From NCBI GenBank assembly GCA_947461805.1, contig CANHMJ010000034.1:1-13488 (forward strand): DNA of 13,488 nt, written 5' to 3'. Source of the DNA: Burkholderiaceae bacterium (lineage in GTDB: Bacteria; Pseudomonadota; Gammaproteobacteria; Burkholderiales; Burkholderiaceae). The notes beneath the pieces were generated by a model. It was not told where the DNA came from. It searched no databases and worked only from the letters and a program-made list of their open reading frames with translations. Within the stretch, counting starts at the first letter, position 1, and each line of letters begins with the position of its first letter. Positions 7,705 to 13,488 of this stretch are shown in pieces. A program made the translations under genes and the position numbers.

Positions 7705-8936
7705 ACTTAAATCGCTTTTGGAACTACTCTCGTGGAGGTATCACTGGCTTTCGAACTGGCTTACGTGATGCAGTTACAGGGGTAGAACAAACGCGCTCGC
7801 GCATGATGGAGTATGACCAGCTACTAGTATGGGCGGTTGTTTCATTGGCACTAATTGGTTTGGTGATGGTGTATTCCGCATCGATTACCTTAGCAGACGG
7901 TCCAAAATATAAAAACTACAGTAGCAATCACTTTTTGATACGGCATTTGATTTCACTCACGATTGCGACAGTGGTTGGCTTGTGTGTTTTTCGCATCCCA
8001 GTGAAAGCATGGGATAAGCTTGCGCCGATTCTATTCGGAATTACCATCCTGCTGTTAATTGCAGTCCTGATACCTGGAATTGGTAAAGGAGTTAACGGAG
8101 CGAAGCGCTGGATCTCGTTTGGGTTTATGAATTTCCAGCCATCGGAACTGATGAAGTTTGCTGTTGTCATTTTTGCGGCCAGCTATACCGTTCAGCGCCA
8201 AGAGTATCTCCACTCGTTTGTGAAGGGATTGGTGCCAATGGGCATCGCCGTCATGATCATTGGCGCATTATTGCTATGGCAGCCTGACATGGGCGCTTTT
8301 GTAGTGATAGCCTTAATTGCCTTTGGCATTCTTTTCTTGGGCGGAATTAATGTGAAATTGTTTGGTGGATTGGTAGTGGCTGGAATTTCGAGCGCCGCCA
8401 TCATCATCGCCCTCTCGCCATTTCGCCGCGAACGTATTTTTGCATTCCTAGATCCTTGGGCGGCGGATCACGCTGCCAATAAAGGCTATCAACTAACCCA
8501 TTCGCTCATGGCGTTTGGGCGGGGTGAATGGTTTGGTACTGGCCTTGGCGGCAGTGTCGAAAAATTGCATTATTTGCCTGAAGCACATACCGATTTCATT
8601 TTGGCAGTGATTGGAGAGGAACTGGGTTTTGCGGGCGTGCTTGTCATTATCTTTTTGTTCTACTGGATTGTGCGTCGCGCTTTTCTAATTGGTCGAACCG
8701 CATTGCAACTGGATCGCAGTTTTGCTGGCTTGGTAGCAAAAGGCATTGGTATCTGGATTGGATGGCAGGCATTTATCAATATGGCAGTGAATTTAGGCTT
8801 ACTGCCGACGAAAGGCTTAACACTGCCCTTAATTAGCTATGGCGGCTCTGGAATTTTGATGAATGCTGTTGCGCTTGCTGTATTGCTCAAGATTGATTAT
8901 GAAAACCGCGTCTTAATGCGGGGAGGCAAGTTATGA
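7701..8936 (+). CDS. ftsW: Septal peptidoglycan glycosyltransferase FtsW (SEDS family)
   Basis: FtsW is a polytopic inner-membrane SEDS protein that polymerises lipid II into septal glycan strands in complex with FtsI. The 411 aa contain about ten hydrophobic segments, the first at about 41-61 (ending VMVYSAS, a family signature). Other SEDS signatures are GAKRWI followed by FQPSELMKF, LLWQPDMGAFVV, and the region GLGGSVEKLHYLPEAHTDF. Asp298 in HTDF matches the conserved acidic residue proposed as catalytic in FtsW/RodA. The C-terminal GLLPTKGLTLPLISYGGSG is typical of FtsW. It has a hydrophilic cytoplasmic N-terminus of about 38 residues. The ATG overlaps the murD stop by 4 bases, and its TGA overlaps the murG ATG by 4. 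RodA is excluded by the context and by the PTKGLTLP wording. Confidence 0.97.
   Translation: MNLNRFWNYSRGGITGFRTGLRDAVTGVEQTRSRMMEYDQLLVWAVVSLALIGLVMVYSASITLADGPKYKNYSSNHFLIRHLISLTIATVVGLCVFRIPVKAWDKLAPILFGITILLLIAVLIPGIGKGVNGAKRWISFGFMNFQPSELMKFAVVIFAASYTVQRQEYLHSFVKGLVPMGIAVMIIGALLLWQPDMGAFVVIALIAFGILFLGGINVKLFGGLVVAGISSAAIIIALSPFRRERIFAFLDPWAADHAANKGYQLTHSLMAFGRGEWFGTGLGGSVEKLHYLPEAHTDFILAVIGEELGFAGVLVIIFLFYWIVRRAFLIGRTALQLDRSFAGLVAKGIGIWIGWQAFINMAVNLGLLPTKGLTLPLISYGGSGILMNAVALAVLLKIDYENRVLMRGGKL
8921..8926 (+). promoter_or_regulatory. Ribosome binding site of murG
   Basis: GGGAGG lies inside the last codons of ftsW, 6 bases before the murG ATG at 8933. It is a strong site despite the overlapping stop and start codons. 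Confidence 0.85.
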
Positions 8937-10006
8937 ATAAGCCTTCGATCTTAGTCATGGCTGGCGGCACTGGCGGGCATATCTTCCCTGGATTAGCAGT
9001 CGCCGAGCTTTTGCATACGCGCGGCTGGCAGGTGGCTTGGCTTGGTAATACTACTGGTATGGAATACCGTTTAGTACCGAGTCGAGGTTTTCCGTTTGAG
9101 GCAGTCAACTTTGGCGGCCTGCGTGGCAAAGGCCTACTGACCAAGTTATTGCTCCCCTTTACTCTGGCAAGAGCATGTCTGCAAAGTTGGCAGATTATTC
9201 GCAGGCTCAAGCCAAGTGTCGTGCTGGGTATGGGCGGCTATATCACCTTTCCTGGTGGATTAATGAGTGCCTTACTGAAGCGCCCGCTGGTTTTGCATGA
9301 GGCGAACTCGGTTGCTGGTAGCGCCAATCGCTATCTATCTAAGGTGGCCACTAAAACCCTGACGGGGTTTCCCAATACCCTGCCCGAAGGAGAGTGGGTT
9401 GGCAATCCAATTCGCAGTGAGTTTGAGTCAATAGCCCCGCCTGCTGAGCGCTACGGAGCGCGTACTGGTCCGCTGACATTGCTAGTGGTTGGTGGCAGCT
9501 TAGGTGCTGCCGCCCTAAATGAAGCGATTCCAGCAGCGCTAGCGCTGATCCCTGCCGAGGAAAGGCCGCGCGTATTGCACCAAGCCGGTGAAAAACACCT
9601 CGCCGAACTGAAGCAACGCTACGCTGATTGTGGTGTTACTGCAGATGTTCATGCATTTATTGGGGATATGGCAGCAGCGTATGCTGCAGCCGATCTCGTC
9701 GTGTGTCGGTCAGGTGCGATGACCGTATCGGAGATTGCTGCCTGCGGCGTTGCTGCCTGCTTCGTGCCATTTCCATTTGCGATTGACGATCACCAAACAG
9801 CGAATGCCCAGTTTTTATCAACAGCAGATGCAGCTAAGTTATGGCCACAGACTGAGCTCAATCCAAGCGCACTGTCTACTTGGTTGCACAATGTACGCCG
9901 TCCGGAACTAATGGCAATGGCAGAGCGTGCCCGCGCTCTAGCAAAGATGCAGGCAACCGAGCGCGTGGCAGCCATATGCGCTGAATCTGCAGGAGTAACG
10001 CAATGA
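8933..10006 (+). CDS. murG: UDP-GlcNAc:lipid I N-acetylglucosaminyltransferase MurG
   Basis: MurG is a GT-B fold (GT28) glycosyltransferase on the cytoplasmic membrane face. It adds GlcNAc to lipid I to give lipid II, the FtsW substrate. The length of 357 aa matches the family (E. coli 355). Visible motifs, in order, are the glycine-rich loop GGTGGH (11-16), GMGGY (99-103), LHEANSVAG (121-129), GNPIR (157-161), the second glycine loop GGSLGA (187-192), HQAGEKH (216-222), RSGAMTVSE (259-267, nucleotide-sugar binding) and DDHQTANA (285-292). All are intact. It starts in overlap with the ftsW stop and ends in overlap with the murC start, so the FtsW-MurG-MurC block should be translated as a coupled series. 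Confidence 0.97.
   Translation: MNKPSILVMAGGTGGHIFPGLAVAELLHTRGWQVAWLGNTTGMEYRLVPSRGFPFEAVNFGGLRGKGLLTKLLLPFTLARACLQSWQIIRRLKPSVVLGMGGYITFPGGLMSALLKRPLVLHEANSVAGSANRYLSKVATKTLTGFPNTLPEGEWVGNPIRSEFESIAPPAERYGARTGPLTLLVVGGSLGAAALNEAIPAALALIPAEERPRVLHQAGEKHLAELKQRYADCGVTADVHAFIGDMAAAYAAADLVVCRSGAMTVSEIAACGVAACFVPFPFAIDDHQTANAQFLSTADAAKLWPQTELNPSALSTWLHNVRRPELMAMAERARALAKMQATERVAAICAESAGVTQ
9991..9995 (+). promoter_or_regulatory. Ribosome binding site of murC
   Basis: AGGAG lies within the murG 3' end, 7 bases before the murC ATG at 10003. It supports the overlapping ATGA start. Confidence 0.8.
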
Positions 10007-11442
10007 AGCACATTGTTCAGCAGATTCATTTTGTCGGTATTGGTGGCGCCGGCATGAGCGGCATTGCCGAAGTGTTGCTCAACTTAGGATACCAAGTTTC
10101 AGGTTCTGATTTAGCCGAAAGTACGACAACAAAACGCTTGCGTGGACTAGGCGCCGATATCCAGATTGGCCACAAGGCTAGCCATGTTGGTACTGCTGAG
10201 GCTGTGGTAATTTCAACTGCGGTAGCCGGCAACAATCCCGAAGTATTGGCTGCGCGCGCTGCGAACATTCCGATCATTCAGCGGGCTGTGATGCTAGGTG
10301 AGCTCATGCGCTTAAAGCAGGGCATTGCAATTGCAGGAACGCATGGAAAAACCACTACTACCAGTTTAGTTGCTTCGGTATTGGCTGAAGGCGGACTCGA
10401 TCCCACATTTGTGATTGGCGGAAAACTCAATTCAGCTAATGCCAATGCGCGCCTTGGGCAAGGCGACTTTATTGTGGTGGAGGCAGATGAGTCTGATGCG
10501 TCATTCCTACAGCTATTTCCAACCATGGAAGTCATCACCAACATTGATGCTGATCATATGGATACCTATCAGCATGATATGGCGCGCCTCAAACAGGCGT
10601 TTGTTCAGTTTACGCAGCGCATGCCCTTTTATGGAATTGCGATTGTGTGCGCAGACGATGCCAACGTGAGGGATTTGATTCCCTTCGTATCGCAACCCAT
10701 TCTGAAATACGGCACTGCCGATGATGCGGATATACGCGCGCACCACATTCAGGCCGATGGAACGCGGATGCGCTTTACGGTGGAGCGCCGTACGATTCGA
10801 CGTCATGGCGCCAAGCCTGGATCCTTGGAAATAGAGCTGAATCTTCCAGGATTGCACAACGTACGTAACGCCCTTGCCGCAATTGCTATAGCGACTGAAT
10901 TGGGTATACGCGATGAAGCCATTGTCAAAGCCCTGTCGGAATTTAGTGGCGTTGGTAGGCGCTTCCAACGCTACGGTGATATTCCATTAGCAAAGGGCGG
11001 AAGCTTCACCTTAATCGATGATTATGGACACCACCCCGTTGAAATGGCGGCCACTTTGGCGGCAGCACGTGGGGCTTATCCAGGTCGTCGATTGGTTTTA
11101 GCATTTCAGCCTCATCGCTACACCAGAACCCGCGATTGTTTTGGTGATTTTGTGGATGTGTTGCGCGGTTTCGATGCATTGGTTTTGACGGATGTATATC
11201 CTGCGGGAGAGCCCCGCATCAAAGGTGCTGATGGGGAGAGCCTCTTTAAGGCAACCTGCAGTACTGATACTCAAACCAAGTCAGCATTACTGCAGCATGC
11301 CGACTCTACTTATATTGCCAAAGTAGCGGATATGCCTGCGGCGATTACTACCATGCTACGTGATGGCGATGTTGTGATTACGATGGGCGCCGGATCCATA
11401 TCCACTTTGCCCGCTATCCTATCGGGAGCGCAACATGCTTAA
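10003..11442 (+). CDS. murC: UDP-MurNAc:L-alanine ligase MurC
   Basis: MurC is the first amino-acid ligase of the pathway, joining L-Ala to UDP-MurNAc in the cytoplasm with ATP. The length of 479 aa is close to E. coli MurC (491). The N-terminal UDP-binding loop is GIGGAGMSG (12-20). The ATP P-loop is GTHGKT (112-117), with the His that typifies MurC in place of the Asn seen in MurD, MurE and MurF. EADESDASFL begins at Glu160, and DADHMDTY begins at Asp182. The C-terminal domain holds DDYGHHP (339-345) and FQPHRYTR (368-375), both strong MurC signatures. The ATG overlaps the murG stop by 4 bases; the TAA overlaps the ddl start by 8. No truncation or missing key residue is seen. Confidence 0.97.
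   Translation: MKHIVQQIHFVGIGGAGMSGIAEVLLNLGYQVSGSDLAESTTTKRLRGLGADIQIGHKASHVGTAEAVVISTAVAGNNPEVLAARAANIPIIQRAVMLGELMRLKQGIAIAGTHGKTTTTSLVASVLAEGGLDPTFVIGGKLNSANANARLGQGDFIVVEADESDASFLQLFPTMEVITNIDADHMDTYQHDMARLKQAFVQFTQRMPFYGIAIVCADDANVRDLIPFVSQPILKYGTADDADIRAHHIQADGTRMRFTVERRTIRRHGAKPGSLEIELNLPGLHNVRNALAAIAIATELGIRDEAIVKALSEFSGVGRRFQRYGDIPLAKGGSFTLIDDYGHHPVEMAATLAAARGAYPGRRLVLAFQPHRYTRTRDCFGDFVDVLRGFDALVLTDVYPAGEPRIKGADGESLFKATCSTDTQTKSALLQHADSTYIAKVADMPAAITTMLRDGDVVITMGAGSISTLPAILSGAQHA
11424..11428 (+). promoter_or_regulatory. Ribosome binding site of ddl
   Basis: GGGAG lies inside the murC 3' end, 6 bases before the ATG at 11435. It supports this start rather than the in-frame ATG at 11450. 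Confidence 0.75.
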
Positions 11443-12427
11443 TCCCACGATGTCCTGGGGAGATCGCGTCAAGGCTGATCTTGCTAAGCTAAAGCCAAGT
11501 GACCTGGGTAAGGTTGGGGTATTGCTAGGCGGGAAATCAGGCGAGCGGGAAATCTCACTCTTGTCGGGCAATGGCGTTTTAAGTGCCTTGCTGGAAAAAG
11601 GGATTGATGCCCATGCCTTTGATCCGGGTGTGCGTAATCCTACTGAGATTACGGATGAACGATTTGATCGTATCTTTATTGCGCTGCATGGCCGCTATGG
11701 CGAGGATGGCACGATTCAGGGATTGCTCGACTTATTGGAAATTCCATATACCGGTAGTGGGGTCCTCGCCTCTGCGCTATCCATCGATAAAATTGCAACC
11801 AAACAAATCTGGCTCAGTAATGGCCTATCAACACCTGACTTCGAAGAACTCACACCTCAAAGTAATTGGACTGCAGTAGCAAAGCACTTAGGTTTACCTT
11901 TAATCGTGAAGCCAGCCCACGAAGGTTCGTCATTGGGCTTGACCAAAGTCAAAACCATAGATGAGTTACCAGAGGCTTACGCAAAAGCAGCCGCCTTAGA
12001 TTCGAAAGTGATTGCAGAGACCTGCATTATTGGTGATGAACTGACTTGCCCATTGGTGGGTGAGGGTCACAGTGCCGAAGCACTCCCAGTGATTCGGATT
12101 GTTCCGCCTGACGCAAATTACGACTTCCACAATAAATACTTTTCAAACGACACCCAATACTGTTGCCCCACCGGTTTGGATGAGGCCATTAATCAAAAGG
12201 TTCAAGCCCTAGCGCTGAATGCCTACCGTGCATTAGGCTGTCGCACCTGGGGTCGTGCGGATGTGATGCTGGATGCCCGCGATGGTAAGCCCTATTTACT
12301 AGAGATGAATACATCCCCTGGTATGACTTCACATTCCTTAGTGCCGATGGCAGCAAAAGCAGCGGGTGTTAATTATGCCGATTTAGTGCTGTGGCTTCTA
12401 AGTCAAACGATGGAATCAAAAAAATGA
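11435..12427 (+). CDS. ddlB: D-alanine--D-alanine ligase (DdlB type)
   Basis: This ATP-grasp ligase makes the D-Ala-D-Ala dipeptide used by MurF. It is 330 aa against 306 in E. coli DdlB; most of the surplus is an N-terminal leader of about 25 residues before KVGVLLGGKSGERE. Glu39 in that motif matches E. coli Glu15. EGSSLG follows the first ATP-grasp lysine (PLIVKPAHEG). In the omega-loop region, Tyr229 and Tyr235 (the HNKYFSNDTQY segment) match E. coli Tyr210 and Tyr216. That implies a normal D-Ala-D-Ala product rather than the D-lactate product of vancomycin-resistance ligases. Arg274, Asp276, Glu290 and Asn292 (WGRADVML and LLEMNTSPG) form the metal and phosphate site. The start overlaps murC by 8 bases, and the stop overlaps the preferred ftsQ ATG by 4. 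Confidence 0.96.
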   Translation: MLNPTMSWGDRVKADLAKLKPSDLGKVGVLLGGKSGEREISLLSGNGVLSALLEKGIDAHAFDPGVRNPTEITDERFDRIFIALHGRYGEDGTIQGLLDLLEIPYTGSGVLASALSIDKIATKQIWLSNGLSTPDFEELTPQSNWTAVAKHLGLPLIVKPAHEGSSLGLTKVKTIDELPEAYAKAAALDSKVIAETCIIGDELTCPLVGEGHSAEALPVIRIVPPDANYDFHNKYFSNDTQYCCPTGLDEAINQKVQALALNAYRALGCRTWGRADVMLDARDGKPYLLEMNTSPGMTSHSLVPMAAKAAGVNYADLVLWLLSQTMESKK

Positions 12428-13281
12428 GTAATTTAGCTAAGCGCTCATTTAATTTTGTCTTGGGCATGTCTACGCCTTTGCTTAACAATCCCGCACGAAT
12501 GGCTGAACTTAGCCGTTGGTTAATGCGCCTCTTTCTTCTAATGGCAACGGTGGCAGGATTAATGTGGCTGAGCCAGCGACCTGTTTTTGCTTTACGCCAA
12601 ATGCAAGTTGAGCCTTTACCAGGACAGACCGTCAAGCATGTCAATTTATCCCAAGTAAAAAATCAAGTGCTTGAACAGGTCCAAGGCAATTTTTTCACAG
12701 TGCGCCTCGAGAACATTAAAGAAGCATTTGAAGCGCTGCCATGGGTGCGCCACGCTAGTGTTCGGCGGGTATGGCCGAATGGCCTAGCCGTCAGCATTGA
12801 GGAGCAAAAACCATTTGGTATATGGGGCAGCCGAAGTGAGCATAAGTTAATGAATGGCTTTGGCGAAATATTCAGCGCCAGTCTTGCTCAGGTAGATGAC
12901 CCCTCCAATCTAATCGAAGTATCGGGGCCAACTGACTCCAGTAAAGAAGTAATGCAGCTCTATCAAAAAGCCAGCCGCTGGTTTGCGCCCTGGGATGTCG
13001 ATGTGGTTAGCGTCAATTTATCGGATCGGTATTCCTGGAGCGTTAAGTTATCCAATGGCATCCGTATTGAATTTGGCCGCGATGAAGAGGCTCAAGGCAA
13101 AGCCTTAACCGAGGAGCGTGTTGCTCGCCTTATTGAGTATTGGCCAAAAGCACAAGAGCGACTAACGGGTCGTGTTGATGTGATTGATTTGCGTTATAGC
13201 AATGGATTTGCAGTACACCTTGCAAGTGCTGGTAACAAAAATACCGAGCCAGATATGAAAAAGAGTGGAGCACAACGGTGA
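12424..13281 (+). CDS. ftsQ: Cell division protein FtsQ
   Basis: FtsQ is a bitopic divisome protein that recruits FtsB-FtsL and links early and late division proteins. From the ATG at 12424 it has 285 aa (E. coli 276). A basic cytoplasmic N-terminus precedes one membrane helix at about 32-50. A periplasmic POTRA domain follows (about 55-126), including LPWVRHASVRRVWPN (105-119), the most conserved FtsQ stretch. The beta domain then extends to WPKAQERLTGRVDVIDLRYSNGFAV near the end. The frame is open upstream to a GTG at 12391, which would add 11 residues and deepen the ddl overlap to 37 bases. I prefer 12424 because it gives the ATGA overlap found elsewhere in this cluster. No good Shine-Dalgarno is present, only a weak TGGA about 9 bases upstream, so translation is probably coupled to ddl. 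Confidence 0.94.
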   Translation: MSNLAKRSFNFVLGMSTPLLNNPARMAELSRWLMRLFLLMATVAGLMWLSQRPVFALRQMQVEPLPGQTVKHVNLSQVKNQVLEQVQGNFFTVRLENIKEAFEALPWVRHASVRRVWPNGLAVSIEEQKPFGIWGSRSEHKLMNGFGEIFSASLAQVDDPSNLIEVSGPTDSSKEVMQLYQKASRWFAPWDVDVVSVNLSDRYSWSVKLSNGIRIEFGRDEEAQGKALTEERVARLIEYWPKAQERLTGRVDVIDLRYSNGFAVHLASAGNKNTEPDMKKSGAQR

Positions 13282-13291
13282 ATTTAAGAAT

Positions 13292-13296
13292 GAGGA
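13292..13296 (+). promoter_or_regulatory. Ribosome binding site of ftsA
   Basis: GAGGA lies in the 21-base gap after ftsQ, 6 bases before the ATG at 13303. It fixes the ftsA start. This gap is the longest non-coding stretch in the window, and no terminator hairpin is visible in it. Confidence 0.8.
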
Positions 13297-13302
13297 AATT
13301 TG

Positions 13303-13488
13303 ATGAGTAAGGATAACCGAGACCTTTTGGTCGGTCTTGATATTGGCACATCAAAAGTAGTGGCTTTGGTTGCTGAGCTCGAAGCAGATGGGCAATTTAA
13401 TGTGGTTGGCGTGGGACAAACCGCGTCCAAGGGATTGAAGAAGGGTGTTGTGGTCAATATTGAGGCCACAGTGCAATCGATTCAGAAA
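13303..13488 (+). CDS. ftsA: Cell division protein FtsA, N-terminal part (partial)
   Basis: The first 62 codons run open to the window edge, so the gene is cut by the window and not broken. FtsA is an actin-like ATPase that tethers FtsZ filaments to the membrane and signals to FtsW-FtsI. The translation begins MSKDNRDLLVGLDIGTSKVV. Residues 11-18 (GLDIGTSK) form the first phosphate-binding loop of the actin/Hsp70 ATPase fold, and VVGVGQTASKGLKKGVVVNI follows as in other FtsA proteins. It sits after ftsQ, its standard position, with ftsZ expected downstream. It is separated from ftsQ by 21 bases and has its own strong ribosome site, in contrast to the overlapped genes before it. The membrane-targeting C-terminal helix is outside the window. 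Confidence 0.96.
   Translation, partial: MSKDNRDLLVGLDIGTSKVVALVAELEADGQFNVVGVGQTASKGLKKGVVVNIEATVQSIQK

Noticed and set aside
8887..9210. Antisense open frame spanning the ftsW/murG junction
   Set aside because: It is rich in Pro, Arg and Ser with no motif, and is fully explained as the complement of ftsW and murG.
9735..9760. Short direct repeat TTGCTGCCTGC, twice with a 15-base period, in murG
   Set aside because: It encodes the conserved Ala/Cys-rich stretch IAACGVAAC of the MurG nucleotide-sugar region, so protein sequence explains it.
10513..10968. Antisense open frame of 151 codons opposite murC
   Set aside because: It lies wholly within murC, whose motifs are intact on the + strand. 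Its translation shows no recognisable domain, and no ribosome site or independent context supports it.
13282..13302. Possible promoter or terminator in the ftsQ-ftsA gap
   Set aside because: Only 21 bases are available. They contain the ftsA ribosome site and no hairpin or recognisable -10/-35 pair.
1..13488. Possible hidden novel system such as a defence, mobile or metabolic island
   Set aside because: Every stretch is accounted for by standard dcw genes with intact family motifs, uniform strand and order, and gaps of at most 21 bases.

Overview
This window is an internal segment of a division and cell wall (dcw) cluster from a Gram-negative bacterium. The gene order is the classical proteobacterial one: ftsL (3' end) - ftsI - murE - murF - mraY - murD - ftsW - murG - murC - ddl - ftsQ - ftsA (5' end). 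All genes lie on the + strand. There are no mobile elements, RNA genes, CRISPR arrays, terminators or gene-free gaps; the longest intergenic stretch is 21 bp, before ftsA.

Protein style points to a betaproteobacterium of the order Burkholderiales. The signs are the FtsI N-terminus running into WIQGPGNAFY, an enlarged MurD with an acidic/basic insert, an enlarged MraY periplasmic loop, and the NNAQREHQEFM stretch in MurF. Base composition is clearly more moderate than in Burkholderia or Ralstonia. A Polynucleobacter-like freshwater member of the Burkholderiaceae is my best guess. That is inferred from recall of family features, not from a search.

Layout: bases 1-1883 hold the divisome genes ftsL (tail) and ftsI. 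Bases 1880-7704 hold the stem-peptide ligases murE, murF and murD with mraY (lipid I synthesis) between murF and murD. Bases 7701-8936 hold ftsW, the septal SEDS glycosyltransferase. Bases 8933-12427 hold murG (lipid II synthesis), murC and ddl. Bases 12424-13488 hold ftsQ and the start of ftsA. Together the cytoplasmic enzymes turn UDP-MurNAc into the pentapeptide precursor (MurC, MurD, MurE, MurF, with D-Ala-D-Ala from Ddl). MraY and MurG load it onto the lipid carrier, and FtsW with FtsI polymerise and crosslink it at the septum. FtsL, FtsQ and FtsA are structural and regulatory parts of the divisome.

Nine of the eleven gene junctions overlap (mostly ATGA or GTGA type), which suggests one co-transcribed and translationally coupled unit. 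I found no previously undescribed system. The observations below are modest: junction architecture, an unusually long MurD, a larger MraY loop, start-site ambiguities and a small in-frame direct repeat in ftsI.
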